From: Pannonibacter sp. SL95
GTDB taxonomy: Bacteria; Pseudomonadota; Alphaproteobacteria; Rhizobiales; Stappiaceae
Assembly (NCBI RefSeq): GCF_026672425.1
Contig: NZ_JAPPRC010000005.1
Coordinates: 372,001-436,000, forward strand
DNA: 64,000 bases
Reading direction: 5' to 3'
This document shows, in pieces, positions 21,428 through 30,962 of this stretch. Each line of letters begins with the position of its first letter. Position 1 is the first letter of the stretch. The notes under the pieces were generated by a model. The model was not told the DNA's origin and did not search any database. It saw only the letters and a program-made list of their open reading frames with translations. The translations under genes were made by a program, and so were the position numbers.

Positions 21428-22837
21428 ATGACCACCGCTGCTGAGATCCTCAAGGATATCAAGGACAAGGACATCAAGTTCGTCGACCTGCGCTTTACCG
21501 ACCCGCGCGGCAAGATGCACCACGTGACCATGGACGCCGGCCTTGTCGACGAAGACATGTTTGCTGAAGGCGTTGCCTTCGACGGTTCGTCGATTGCTGG
21601 CTGGAAGGCCATCGACGCCTCGGACATGACGCTGGTCCTGGATCCGGCCACCGTGCACATGGACCCGTTCTTCGCCCAGTCCACGATGGTGATCCTCTGC
21701 GACATCGTCGACCCGCGCACCGGCGAGACCTACAACCGCGACCCGCGCACCATCGCCAAGAAGGCCGAAGCCTACGTGAAGGCTGGCGGCTTCGGCGACA
21801 CCATCGTGTTCGGCCCGGAAGCTGAATTCTTCATCTTCGACGACGTGCGTTTTGCCTCGGAGCCGTTCAACACGGGCTTCAAGCTGGACTGCTCGGAACT
21901 GCCGACCAACCTCGACACCGAGTACGAAGCTGGCAACATGGGTCACCGTCCGCGCATCAAGGGCGGCTACTTCCCGGTTCCCCCGATCGACAGCGCCCAG
22001 GACATCCGTTCCGAAATGCTGACCGTGATGTCCGAAATGGGCGTCGTGGTCGAGAAGCACCACCACGAAGTGGCTGCTGCCCAGCATGAACTTGGCATCA
22101 AGTTCAACACCATGGTCACCTGCGCCGACCACATGCAGATCTACAAGTACGTGGTGCACCAGGTTGCTCATGCCTACGGCAAGACCGCAACCTTCATGCC
22201 GAAGCCGGTGTTCGGTGACAACGGCTCGGGCATGCACTGCCACCAGTCGATCTGGAAGGATGGCAAGCCGCTGTTCGCCGGCAACCTCTATGCTGACCTC
22301 AGCGAGATGTGCCTGTACTACATCGGTGGCATTCTTAAGCACGCCAAGGCCCTGAACGCCTTCACCAACCCGTCGACCAACTCCTACAAGCGTCTGGTCC
22401 CGGGCTATGAAGCTCCGGTGCTGCTGGCCTACTCCTCGGGCAACCGTTCGGCCTCCTGCCGCATCCCCTACACCTCGTCGCCTAAGGCCAAGCGCATCGA
22501 AGTCCGCTTCCCGGATCCGGCTGCGAACCCGTACCTGGCCTTTGCTGCCCAGCTGATGGCCGGTCTTGATGGTATCAAGAACAAGATCCATCCGGGCGAT
22601 GCCATGGACAAGAACCTCTACGACCTGCCGCCGGAAGAGCTGGCCGAGATCCCGACCGTCTGCGGCTCGCTGCGCGAAGCCCTGCAGTCGCTGGACATCG
22701 ACCGCGAGTTCCTGAAGGCCGGCGGCGTGTTCGACGACGACTTCATCGACAGCTACATCGAGCTGAAGATGGAAGAGAACATGCGCTACGAAATGACCCC
22801 GCATCCGGTCGAGTTCGACATGTACTACTCCGTCTGA
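21428..22837 (+). CDS. glnA: glutamine synthetase, type I
   Basis: The 469-residue enzyme makes glutamine from glutamate, ammonia and ATP as a dodecamer. Signatures include [12 protein letters not shown] near residue 52, the ATP-region motif [16 protein letters not shown] and the glutamate flap [17 protein letters not shown]. The adenylylation motif NLYDLPPEE has Tyr398, so activity is probably controlled by GlnE. It is the second gene after glnB and is followed by a strong terminator. Confidence 0.98.
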   Translation: MTTAAEILKDIKDKDIKFVDLRFTDPRGKMHHVTMDAGLVDEDMFAEGVAFDGSSIAGWKAIDASDMTLVLDPATVHMDPFFAQSTMVILCDIVDPRTGETYNRDPRTIAKKAEAYVKAGGFGDTIVFGPEAEFFIFDDVRFASEPFNTGFKLDCSELPTNLDTEYEAGNMGHRPRIKGGYFPVPPIDSAQDIRSEMLTVMSEMGVVVEKHHHEVAAAQHELGIKFNTMVTCADHMQIYKYVVHQVAHAYGKTATFMPKPVFGDNGSGMHCHQSIWKDGKPLFAGNLYADLSEMCLYYIGGILKHAKALNAFTNPSTNSYKRLVPGYEAPVLLAYSSGNRSASCRIPYTSSPKAKRIEVRFPDPAANPYLAFAAQLMAGLDGIKNKIHPGDAMDKNLYDLPPEELAEIPTVCGSLREALQSLDIDREFLKAGGVFDDDFIDSYIELKMEENMRYEMTPHPVEFDMYYSV

Positions 22838-22860
22838 TCCTCACCGGGATTGGAACAGGA

Positions 22861-22890
22861 AAGGCCGGGCAATCGCCCGGCCTTTTCGTT
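22861..22890 (+). terminator. rho-independent terminator of glnA
   Basis: AAGGCCGGGC and GCCCGGCCTT form a 10-bp stem with loop AATC, followed by TTCGTTT. Confidence 0.92.
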
Positions 22891-22913
22891 TGTGTGGTCT
22901 AGCAATCACGTCA

Positions 22914-23873
22914 TCAACTCTGTTGTTGTGCGTTTTGCCTGATCCTTGCGTTCAGGATGACGATGATCTTTCGCATGAGGGCGGCGATTGCGAGGATTGG
23001 CTTCTTCCCGTTGTTGATAAGCCTTTGATAGACCTCCTTTAATGGCCCGTTTGCGCGGCTTGCGGACAAGGCGGCCATGAAGAGGGCCGGCTTGACGGTG
23101 GAGCGTCCGCCGTGCATCCGGCGATATCCCTTGAGGGTTCCGCTGTCCTTGGGATGAGGGGCGACCCCGGCGAGGCTTGCGGCCTGGCGCCGGTCCATCG
23201 TTCCCAGTTCCGGCATGGTTGCGGCGAGGGTGATGGCGGTGCGCTTGCCCACGCCCGGCAGGGAGCAGCAGACCTCGATCCGGCGGGCGAGCTGCGGCGA
23301 GGCGTCGACGAGCGCCTCGATGGCGGCGTCGATGGCCTCGATCTCGTGCAGGATCGCCCGCAGGATGACCTGGCAGGAGCGGCGGATGATCGCGATGCCA
23401 GGTCCCTCTCCGGGGATCTTTGAGCGGTTCTGCTCGGCCACCTTGAGGGCGAGAAGCTCCTGACGGCGGGCATTGAGGCTGGCGAGTGTGCTCTGGGTCT
23501 CATCGGTAGGCGTGAACAGGGCGAGTGTCTTCCAGCGCTCCTCGCCATAGCGGGCCAGAGCCTGGGCATCGATGGCGTCTGTCTTGGCAAGACGGCCAAA
23601 GGACCGGCTGAATGCCTTGACCTTGACGGTATCGGCCCGGTGGCAGGCCAGGCCTGCAGCGGTCAGTTCGCCCACCAGCAGGCGCTCGTGGCCGCCGGTC
23701 GGCTCCAGCACGCACAGGCAGTCGGCCGACAGGCCTGTCAGCGCCTTGCGGATGCTGGCGGAGCGGTTGGGGAAGGTCGTGACACGGCCGGTGGCGGTGT
23801 CGAAGGCGGTGATGCTGTCCTTGGCGACATCGAAGCCGCAGACATGGGCGGGAGGCTGCTGCAGGGCGGGCAT
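22914..23873 (-). CDS. IS110-family transposase (DEDD / serine recombinase type)
   Basis: The 319-residue protein has the N-terminal RuvC-like DEDD domain with Asp15 (GFDVAKDS), Glu57 (LEPTGGHE), Asp99 and Asp102 (KTDAIDAQALARYG). The C-terminal transposase_20 domain has the helix-hairpin-helix-like LPGVGKRTA and GVAPHPKDSGTLKG, whose Ser is the nucleophile in IS110 enzymes. The start MPALQQPPAHVCGFDVAKDS was preferred to an ATG 21 codons upstream, because the latter would intrude on the structured noncoding end. No frameshift or stop interrupts it, so it may be active. Confidence 0.92.
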   Translation of the reverse strand: MPALQQPPAHVCGFDVAKDSITAFDTATGRVTTFPNRSASIRKALTGLSADCLCVLEPTGGHERLLVGELTAAGLACHRADTVKVKAFSRSFGRLAKTDAIDAQALARYGEERWKTLALFTPTDETQSTLASLNARRQELLALKVAEQNRSKIPGEGPGIAIIRRSCQVILRAILHEIEAIDAAIEALVDASPQLARRIEVCCSLPGVGKRTAITLAATMPELGTMDRRQAASLAGVAPHPKDSGTLKGYRRMHGGRSTVKPALFMAALSASRANGPLKEVYQRLINNGKKPILAIAALMRKIIVILNARIRQNAQQQS

Positions 23874-24060
23874 GGCCGTGCTATCCTTGACGTGCTTCGG
23901 ATTGTTTGCGGGCGTGGGTGTCAGCCAGAGGCCCAATCAACTCTCCAAGCGGGAAAAGGGAAGCGTCAGGGAGCCATGATGACAGCGGGTGAAAGCCCGA
24001 CCCCGGGACGGTCGCCTGACGCTGAAGCTGCGGGTTAAGGGTCGCAGCTTCCCCTTTACC
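23874..24060 (-). ncRNA. candidate bridge RNA region of the IS110 element
   Basis: This 187-base noncoding end is upstream of the transposase, on the same strand. Reading the minus strand, a 9-bp stem (GAAGCTGCG/CGCAGCTTC, 24024-24051) comes first, then a second 9-bp stem (AGCGTCAGG at the element side 24015-24023 pairing with CCTGACGCT at 23962-23970) closes a large loop that contains a smaller CGACC/GGTCG hairpin. Length, position and a leading stem-loop plus internal loops match the recently described IS110 bridge RNA; transcription is not shown by the sequence. Confidence 0.5.
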
Positions 24061-24090
24061 CTAGCACCTCGGACAACAAACAATCCCGGG

Positions 24091-24210
24091 CGCAGCAAAG
24101 CGAAGACCCGGGACCGGAGAGCCCTGGCTCGTCCGTATCGCGTTCATTGATCAAGTTTCGCCTCGGCTCTCCGGTCCCGGCTCTCGCGGTGCTCGGCCGG
24201 GATGACGATG
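24091..24210. repeat. intergenic palindromic repeat
   Basis: CCGGGACCGGAGAGCC at 24108-24123 and its exact reverse complement at 24165-24180 form 16-bp inverted arms around a 41-base centre, flanked by further CCGGG/CCCGG motifs. This is the form of the interspersed palindromic elements common between genes in Rhizobiales. It lies next to the insertion sequence, between it and the following gene. Confidence 0.6.
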
Positions 24211-24271
24211 AAGCGCTTGCCAGCCAATTCCTGGCGGTCGTCCACACTCGAATTTTCGCCTGATCCGCAAA

Positions 24272-25498
24272 TTATTCCGGCATCACGACCGCCCGTTGCC
24301 GCTCCCGTTCCGGGGCCCAGGCCACAAGCATCTCACGAGCCGGGTTGGGCCCGAGCGTCAATCTGTGGAAGTCAAACGTGTCTTCCCGCTGCGAGGCGAA
24401 GAAGTAGCAGAAATGCAGCGCGAAGAAGTGCCAGCGCAGATGGTTGAAGCGGTCCCGCCCCATTGCGTCCGGTGCCCTGCCGCTGTAGCTGCGCGGTGCA
24501 AGCATCGGCGTCGCGCTCCATCGCCGGCCATAGTCGGCGACCGGATTGGCCCGGCCGCAGCACAGGGCATCCTGGGGCACGTAGATGTCGCTCCAGTCGA
24601 TCCCGGGAGCCGCTCCCACACGGGCAACAGCGCGCTCAAACGCGCCGCCCGCATGGTATCCGCCGATGTATCCGATCGCCGAGCCAAGCGTCGCCAGCGC
24701 AATGCCGCCCCGTGCGACACCGAGGTCCGGTTTTTGCTCCAGCGCCTTGGCAAGCGCCATGACGAGGACGAAGGCACCGGAGCTGTGCGCGCACAGAAGG
24801 ATATCGTCATCCGCCACCGCCTCGCGCTCCACCTGCAGGATTTTGCTGGCGAAGTGCGTGATGCGCCCGGTCATGTCCGCATCACGGTCAAAGGCAAGCT
24901 GGCGGATCGCATGCCAGTCATTGACCAGATACCAGAAGTACGTCGACGGCTCGATGAGGCGGGACAGGCCATGCACCAGGGCCGCCCAGATCCCCCATCC
25001 GGCCAGCCAGACCGGCCAGGCGACAAGCTGCGGCAAGCCGACCTCGTTCACCACCCCTCGCACCGGCTCAAGCATGACGGCGGGCGCACACAGGAGCATC
25101 AGATAGATCAGCAGGAGGAGGACCGGATAGACGTGGAAGATGCCATTCGGCCAATGGCGACGGAAGCTGTCGATGTATCCGCCGCTGCGCGCAAATCCGG
25201 CAAAGCTCGCAAAGGCTCCCAGCATCCGCTTCGGCCAGGAGCGCTGGAAGTCGCGCTTGGCGAGATCTCGCCAGCCCAGGAGATGAAAGATTGTACGTGT
25301 CTCGCCTTCCGGCCATGCGGCCCGACCGCGCCAGGTCGCCGACGCACCGCCCGGTCCCTGGCCATCCGCAAAGCCGGAAAGCTCCGCATCAACGCCCCGA
25401 ATCCGGCCCATCGCCTCGGCTTCCTCAGCCATCGTCGACTGGAGGAACGATGGCCGGCGCAGGTCATAGCCGGGAATGAAGATGACATGTCGCAGCAA
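24272..25498 (-). CDS. alpha/beta-hydrolase-like membrane protein of unknown function
   Basis: The 408-residue product begins MLRHVIFIPGYDLRRPSFLQ, which resembles the first strand and oxyanion loop of a hydrolase fold. Two hydrophobic segments lie at about residues 122-145 and 155-180. A nucleophile-elbow-like AHSSGAFVLVMALAKAL follows near residue 240, then LATLGSAIG. A catalytic His is possible near the C-terminus (HLRWHFFALHF) but not certain. I cannot assign a substrate. It is divergent from tyrS with about 180 bases between. Confidence 0.75.
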   Translation of the reverse strand: MLRHVIFIPGYDLRRPSFLQSTMAEEAEAMGRIRGVDAELSGFADGQGPGGASATWRGRAAWPEGETRTIFHLLGWRDLAKRDFQRSWPKRMLGAFASFAGFARSGGYIDSFRRHWPNGIFHVYPVLLLLIYLMLLCAPAVMLEPVRGVVNEVGLPQLVAWPVWLAGWGIWAALVHGLSRLIEPSTYFWYLVNDWHAIRQLAFDRDADMTGRITHFASKILQVEREAVADDDILLCAHSSGAFVLVMALAKALEQKPDLGVARGGIALATLGSAIGYIGGYHAGGAFERAVARVGAAPGIDWSDIYVPQDALCCGRANPVADYGRRWSATPMLAPRSYSGRAPDAMGRDRFNHLRWHFFALHFCYFFASQREDTFDFHRLTLGPNPAREMLVAWAPERERQRAVVMPE

Positions 25499-25681
25499 GG
25501 GATCGGCACCAGTTGGGAATCAAGGGAAGCGGCTTATGCCAGAGCTTGCAGAGCGGATCAGGATTTTTGCTGCTGAACCGGTGAAATCACCACAGACTTC
25601 CGATATAGCGGACACAATCACTTTCAGACCAGGGTCAAGCCTCGACGCCTGTACCCGCTTTTGACATGGAATGCGCGAAAG

Positions 25682-26935
25682 ATGACCGAATACAAGTCGG
25701 AGTTCCTGAAAACGCTCGCCGAGCGCGGTTTCATCCATCAGGTGTCGGATCATGAGGCGCTGGACAAGCTCCTCACCACGGAAACCGTGACCGCCTATAT
25801 CGGCTTCGACTGCACCGCGCCCAGCCTGCATGCCGGGTCGCTGGTCACCATCATGATGCTGTACTGGCTGCAGCAGACCGGGCACCGGCCGATCGCGCTG
25901 ATGGGCTCCGGCACCACGCGCGTCGGTGATCCGACCGGCAAGGACGAGAGCCGCAAGATCCTCTCCGACGAGGATATCGAGGCCAACAAGGCCGGCATCC
26001 GCAAGGTCTTCGAAAAGCTGCTGACCTTCGGCGATGGCCCGCGCGACGCCATCATGCTCGACAATGCCGACTGGCTGATGAAGCTCAACTATGTCGAGTT
26101 CCTGCGTGACATCGGCCGCCATTTCTCGGTCAACCAGATGATCCAGCGCGACAGCGTGCGCCTGCGTCTTGAGCGCGAGCAGCACCTGTCGTTCCTAGAA
26201 TTCAACTACATGCTGCTGCAGGGCTACGACTTCCTGGAGATCTACCAGCAGACCGGTTGCCGCCTGCAGATGGGCGGCTCCGACCAGTGGTCGAACATCC
26301 TGTCCGGCGTCGACCTGATCCGCCGCAAGGCCGGTATCGAGGCCTTCGCGCTGACCGCCCCGCTGCTGACGACCTCTTCGGGCGCGAAGATGGGCAAGAC
26401 CGCCGCTGGGGCCGTCTGGCTCAATCCGGAGCAGCTGTCCGCCTATGACTACTGGCAGTACTGGCGCAACACCGAGGATGCGGACGTCGAGCGCTTCCTG
26501 AAGCTGTTCACCGTCCTGCCGCTCGCCGAAATCGCACGCCTGGCGGCCTTGCAGGGCTCGGAGATCAACGAGGCCAAGAAGGTGCTGGCGACCGAGGCAA
26601 CTGCCATGGTCCATGGCCGGGAAGCCGCGGAAGCAGCCGCAGAAACCGCCCGCCGCGCCTTCGAGGAAGGCGCACTCGCCGAAGGCCTGCCGACCGTCGA
26701 GATCGCCGCTGCCGACCTTGCCGCCGGTATCGGTGTCCTGGCCGCCTTCGTGACCGCAGGCCTGTCCGCCTCCAATGGCGAGGCCCGGCGCAACATTGCC
26801 GGCGGCGCGCTGAAGATCAACGACGTCTCTGTCACCGACGACAAGCGCGTGCTCGGCACGGCCGATCTCACCGGCGAAGGCGTCATCAAGCTGTCGATGG
26901 GCAAGAAGAAGCACGTGCTGCTGAAGCCGCTCTGA
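25682..26935 (+). CDS. tyrS: tyrosyl-tRNA synthetase
   Basis: The 417-residue class I synthetase charges tRNA-Tyr. The HIGH-type motif is HAGSL (near residue 52, after FDCTAPSL), the tyrosine pocket includes [25 protein letters not shown], and the KMSKS loop reads KMGKT. A C-terminal S4 RNA-binding domain covers about residues 350-417. The start MTEYKSEF was chosen over an ATG seven codons earlier because GAAAG sits upstream and it matches the family. A strong terminator follows. Confidence 0.97.
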   Translation: MTEYKSEFLKTLAERGFIHQVSDHEALDKLLTTETVTAYIGFDCTAPSLHAGSLVTIMMLYWLQQTGHRPIALMGSGTTRVGDPTGKDESRKILSDEDIEANKAGIRKVFEKLLTFGDGPRDAIMLDNADWLMKLNYVEFLRDIGRHFSVNQMIQRDSVRLRLEREQHLSFLEFNYMLLQGYDFLEIYQQTGCRLQMGGSDQWSNILSGVDLIRRKAGIEAFALTAPLLTTSSGAKMGKTAAGAVWLNPEQLSAYDYWQYWRNTEDADVERFLKLFTVLPLAEIARLAALQGSEINEAKKVLATEATAMVHGREAAEAAAETARRAFEEGALAEGLPTVEIAAADLAAGIGVLAAFVTAGLSASNGEARRNIAGGALKINDVSVTDDKRVLGTADLTGEGVIKLSMGKKKHVLLKPL

Positions 26936-26961
26936 GCCTTCAGTCCTCGATCAACATCAGG

Positions 26962-26988
26962 AGCCCGGCCATGTGCCGGGCTTTTTTT
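26962..26988 (+). terminator. rho-independent terminator of tyrS
   Basis: AGCCCGGC and GCCGGGCT form an 8-bp stem with a five-base loop, followed by a run of seven T. Confidence 0.94.
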
Positions 26989-27005
26989 GTTCCCGAGACG
27001 AGCAA

Positions 27006-30000
27006 TCAGCGGAATTCGAACATCTTGCGGAAGATGCCGGGGGCGATGGCGGAGACTGGATTGACCGCAAGCACGGGAGCACTGACCGGACCTGACAGTC
27101 GATAGGTCACCCCGATCAACCCTTCCTGGCTGCCGCCGCCAAGGGCAAAGCCGAGAAGCGGGATCTTGGCGAACAGGTTGTTCAGCGCAAAAATGGGCAC
27201 GAAGGTGCCGGTGAGCGACATTTCGCGGGTGTTGAGATCCACCGTTCCACCAACGGTTCCGCCCACCACCGCCCCCTGAAGGATCCCCTCCTCGAGGGTC
27301 AGCGTGTCGCCCTTGCGCGAGAAGCGGATGTCCATCCGGTCGAAGGACGCGTCGCCGGATGCTGTCAAGGCCGCGCCATTCGGCACAACCTGATTGTCCG
27401 GCCGCGGCGCAGAAACCTCGGGCAGTTCGGCCAGCTTGCGCAGGGCCGGATCTTCCGTGATCGAGAACCCGCGCACACCCAGTGTGCCGAACCAGGTGCT
27501 GTCGGATGGCAGTGACACCAGCAGACGGCCGGAGCCCCCGCGCATCCGGTCGTAGAGATCCAGGAAGCGCAGCACGGCGCCGGTGTCGGCGAAATCGCCG
27601 CTGGCAGCCCGCGCTTCGCCTTCCCCGGTAATCTCGATCTTGAATGCCCCGCGGTTGTTCGTGGCGCCGGTGAGCTTGAGGGTCGCGATATCACCCTTGT
27701 CAGCCAGCACATCGCCGATGACATCGGTGGCAAAGATCCCCTGGAAGCCCTGCAGGCGGCCGATCTTCAGGCTGATCCTGTAGGACGTCTTCGACGGCGT
27801 CTTGTCCGCGTCCGAGCCCTTGCGATCACGGATCTGCTTGATGAGCCCTCGGCCGTCAAACTGCGGCCCGGTCAGGGCGACACGGTAGCGGCCGGCATTC
27901 TCTCTCGTGATCTTCAGCGCCGCAGAATCGCCAGGGCGGATCTGGAACGTGCCAAAATCCGCCTCGCGGAAATCGCCTGCCTTGCTGAGCAGAACCGATC
28001 CCTCCAGCACCACGCCCTCGGATCGCAGCGAGAAATTGCGCAACCGGCGTTCGGTCTCCGTCTCGGTGAGCAGGAACGAGGCGCTGGCGGCAACGCCCGG
28101 CGCTTTCTCCCATCCGATTTCGGTAAGCCGCAGAGCCGCGTCCTTCAGGTCAATCTCGAAGCGCTGGCCGTCTGGTGTTTCGGCGAGCTTCAAGACAAGC
28201 GTTCCACTCAGGAGCGTGCCAAGGTCGACGCCACGCTTGGCAAGCTCTGCCGCCGTCACTTTCAGCTCGACATCCTGTCGCGCCGTGACCTGGCTTGCAT
28301 CAAGCGGATAGACAATGTCGATATTGGCCTGCAGCCCGTCGATCCGGCCACGGCCCTTGATGTCGACCTGCATCGGATCCGCCGTCAGCTGGATCGTAGC
28401 ATCGGTGATCTTGTGCCCCTCGATTGGCTTGTCGGCAGAAAACGCGGACAGCTTGGCGCGCGCCGCCCAACCCACCTCGTCGACGGACAAGGCGAGCTTC
28501 AGCGGCAGCTTGGCGGTCACGTCGATATCGCCCGATCCGGACAGGCCGACACCGGAGAGGTCAGCCTTGTCAAGGATCCGGAACGGCTTGGCATTGGCGA
28601 TCTCGGCAAGGGGGCCAAGCGCCCCTTGTAGCTTCAGGTCCAGTGTCCCGGTCTTGATGTCGCGATCGGCAAGGTCAGGGATTTCAAAGCGCCCCGCAGG
28701 AACCGAGACAATGCCCCCTGACGGCGTGGTGACGCTGCCCGAGCGCATGTCAACCGTCAGCACCTCCTGTTCGATCCGAACGGTACCGGCAAGATCCGTG
28801 ATCGGTGGCAGTGTTTCCAGAGGCGCCAGATCTGTGTCGATCAGGGTCAGCTCGAGCTTCAGGTCGTCGCCTCCCCAACCCGGATCAGGATGGGCCGCGT
28901 CGAAGGCCGGCGGGCGGATCGATGCATCAACCCTGGCACTCTGGATCTGTCCGGCTTTCATATGGTCGATGACCCAGCGCCGCGCTGGCGGTGTCAGCGT
29001 GATCGGCCAGATCTGCTTCAGCATCGCGACCGGCATCGCCTCGGCGTCTGCAGCCAGCGCCAGATAGGGTCCGTCATCGCGCAGGTCCAGCGAGGCAATC
29101 GCGCGGAAGATTGCAGGGCCGGACTGCAGCTGCAGCCGGTCGACCAGCACCGCCTTCTGGGCAAGGTTCACCCGACCCTCCAGGCCAAGGTAGTCGGCCA
29201 CGACCGGTGGCTCGGCGACATCCGCCGAGCCAAAACGTGCCCGATCGGCCGTGATCCGGAACGTCCAGTCGTCTGCTCCAGTTGCGCCCGGACTTACAGC
29301 ACCGCTGAAGAAAATCTCCGTATCGCCGCGCACGACATGCGATTTGCCGATAGCGATCTCCGACGAACCGGCGGACCACCCAAGCGCCACGGCCACATCA
29401 TCGAAGCGGATCAGGGTCGGTCCGGAGCGCATCCAGCCGTTCTGACCGCGCGCCACCAGATTGGCAGCTTCGAACCCGCCGGCTGTGTCCAGAGTGGCGC
29501 TGAACTGGATTTCCAGCGGCAACCCAAGGCCCTTGCCGGCGTCGACCTGTTCGTTGGTTGGAAACAGCTCGGCCAGCGCCATGTCGCGGATGTAGAGACC
29601 GATTTCACGGCCCTTGTCATCAGATCTGGGCACGCGGCGCAGCGCCAGATCCCACAGGCCCATACGGCCGGCGATCTGCGCTTCCGCAATCAGCCCGCCC
29701 TGACTGTCGCGATGCATGACAGCATCGATCTCGTTGATCCGCCGCGGGACAGGACCCAGGATATCGACTTGGCCGTTGGTAATGCGAACTTCTCTGAGGT
29801 TGCGCTGGCGAAACTCGTCATCAACGATCCCGCCGACGCGGTCCACCGCTTCCATCGCCTCGTCCATCGACAGAAGGCTGGTCTCCGCATCGCCCGGACG
29901 CAGGGACACATGCGGCTGGTCGATCTCGAGGGCCGAGAACTGCAACCGCCCGGAGAGCAAGGGCTCCAGTTCGACAATGGCCTCGACACGCGGCAGGCGC

Positions 30001-30254
30001 AGTTCCGTCTGCGCGTCGCCGGGCACGACGAGCACCGCGTCCTGAATGAGCACCCGGCTGCCGCCGGATGCGAACAGGTCCAGCTGCAGCGACCCGACGG
30101 TCAGGTCCAACCCTTCGGCGCGCGCCTGCCGCGACATCAAGTCGGCCACGCCTGGTATGGGCGTTGGCCCCATCGACAGCACACCCGCAAGCGCGCCGGC
30201 AGACAGCAGGACCACCAGCCCAGCCCCGATCACGCCCCGGCGCAGGCGCCGCAA
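27006..30254 (-). CDS. large AsmA-like / DUF3971 envelope protein
   Basis: The 1082-residue protein has a basic N-terminus, one membrane anchor (about residues 7-28, VIGAGLVVLLSAGALAGVL) and a long beta-rich periplasmic part. The C-terminal ~150 residues (GTVGGTVDLNTREMSLTGTFVPIFALNNLFAKIPLLGFALGGG) match the AsmA-like C-terminal domain of the YhdP/TamB group. These bridge-like proteins are thought to move phospholipid between membranes. The start is a TTG; there is no ATG nearby and the basic-then-hydrophobic signal starts here. It is divergent from the bcp gene. Confidence 0.83.
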   Translation of the reverse strand: MRRLRRGVIGAGLVVLLSAGALAGVLSMGPTPIPGVADLMSRQARAEGLDLTVGSLQLDLFASGGSRVLIQDAVLVVPGDAQTELRLPRVEAIVELEPLLSGRLQFSALEIDQPHVSLRPGDAETSLLSMDEAMEAVDRVGGIVDDEFRQRNLREVRITNGQVDILGPVPRRINEIDAVMHRDSQGGLIAEAQIAGRMGLWDLALRRVPRSDDKGREIGLYIRDMALAELFPTNEQVDAGKGLGLPLEIQFSATLDTAGGFEAANLVARGQNGWMRSGPTLIRFDDVAVALGWSAGSSEIAIGKSHVVRGDTEIFFSGAVSPGATGADDWTFRITADRARFGSADVAEPPVVADYLGLEGRVNLAQKAVLVDRLQLQSGPAIFRAIASLDLRDDGPYLALAADAEAMPVAMLKQIWPITLTPPARRWVIDHMKAGQIQSARVDASIRPPAFDAAHPDPGWGGDDLKLELTLIDTDLAPLETLPPITDLAGTVRIEQEVLTVDMRSGSVTTPSGGIVSVPAGRFEIPDLADRDIKTGTLDLKLQGALGPLAEIANAKPFRILDKADLSGVGLSGSGDIDVTAKLPLKLALSVDEVGWAARAKLSAFSADKPIEGHKITDATIQLTADPMQVDIKGRGRIDGLQANIDIVYPLDASQVTARQDVELKVTAAELAKRGVDLGTLLSGTLVLKLAETPDGQRFEIDLKDAALRLTEIGWEKAPGVAASASFLLTETETERRLRNFSLRSEGVVLEGSVLLSKAGDFREADFGTFQIRPGDSAALKITRENAGRYRVALTGPQFDGRGLIKQIRDRKGSDADKTPSKTSYRISLKIGRLQGFQGIFATDVIGDVLADKGDIATLKLTGATNNRGAFKIEITGEGEARAASGDFADTGAVLRFLDLYDRMRGGSGRLLVSLPSDSTWFGTLGVRGFSITEDPALRKLAELPEVSAPRPDNQVVPNGAALTASGDASFDRMDIRFSRKGDTLTLEEGILQGAVVGGTVGGTVDLNTREMSLTGTFVPIFALNNLFAKIPLLGFALGGGSQEGLIGVTYRLSGPVSAPVLAVNPVSAIAPGIFRKMFEFR

Positions 30255-30468
30255 TCCAGTGCGGCCAGCCGTCCGTATGGTCTCAGTGTCTGACGTGGAC
30301 TGGGGCTGTGTCAGCGTTGGATACCCTTATCCGGTTTGGTCAAAATCGAGTCGGCTTGCAAACTATGATAAATCGCGGCGCACCAAAACCCGAAGCGCCG
30401 TCGAAAGGCCCCGTGCAATCGTGGATCCAGCCGGATAAACCGGTGCAGTATGACAGAAGGAAGGCAAC

Positions 30469-30936
30469 ATGAGTGAATTGCAGATCGGCGACACCGCTCC
30501 GGACATCGCCCTGGCACTCGATGGTGATCGGGTCGTGCAGCTGTCATCGCTTCAGGGCAAGTCTGTCGTGATCTATTTCTACCCGAAGGCCGACACGCCC
30601 GCCTGCACGGAAGAATGCATCGCCTTCAGCCGAATGAAGGGCGACTTTGCCGCCGCAGGTGCCGAACTGATTGGTGTCTCGCCGGACGAGGCCAAGAAGA
30701 ATGCCCGCTTCAAGGCCAAGCATGAGCTGACCGTTGACCTTGCCTCAGATCCGACCAACGCCGTTTGCGAGGCCTTTGGGGTCTGGGTGGAAAAGGCCAT
30801 GTATGGCAAGAAGTACATGGGCGTTGAACGGAGCACGTTCCTGATCGGCCCGGATGGCAAGGTTGCCGGCATCTGGCGCAAGGTCAAGGTTCCGGGCCAT
30901 GCGGATGCCGTGCTGACCGCCGTGAAGGCTCTTTGA
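30469..30936 (+). CDS. bcp: thioredoxin-dependent thiol peroxidase (BCP-type peroxiredoxin)
   Basis: The 155-residue peroxidase reduces hydrogen peroxide and organic peroxides. The active-site region FYPKADTPACTEECIAFS has the peroxidatic Cys46; a second Cys, Cys50, is only four residues later, a spacing slightly different from E. coli Bcp (Cys45/Cys50). The protein ends with the usual FLIGPDGKVAGIWRKVKVPGHAD. An AAGGAA ribosome site precedes the start. The DUF455 gene follows after 26 bases, so the two are probably co-transcribed. Confidence 0.95.
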   Translation: MSELQIGDTAPDIALALDGDRVVQLSSLQGKSVVIYFYPKADTPACTEECIAFSRMKGDFAAAGAELIGVSPDEAKKNARFKAKHELTVDLASDPTNAVCEAFGVWVEKAMYGKKYMGVERSTFLIGPDGKVAGIWRKVKVPGHADAVLTAVKAL

Positions 30937-30962
30937 TTCTGTCTGTCCTGGAATAAGCTGCC

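Larger units (their letters stand above)
22899..24066 (-). mobile_element. IS110-family insertion sequence
   Basis: One transposase gene with a DEDD-type catalytic domain is flanked by noncoding ends and by a direct repeat CTAGCA at 22899-22904 and 24061-24066. IS110 elements have no long inverted repeats and are flanked by short core sequences, so this repeat is a reasonable boundary and gives about 1.16 kb. The long noncoding end, 187 bases, is upstream of the transposase as in the IS110 group proper. The exact ends are inferred and could shift by a few bases. Confidence 0.7.
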
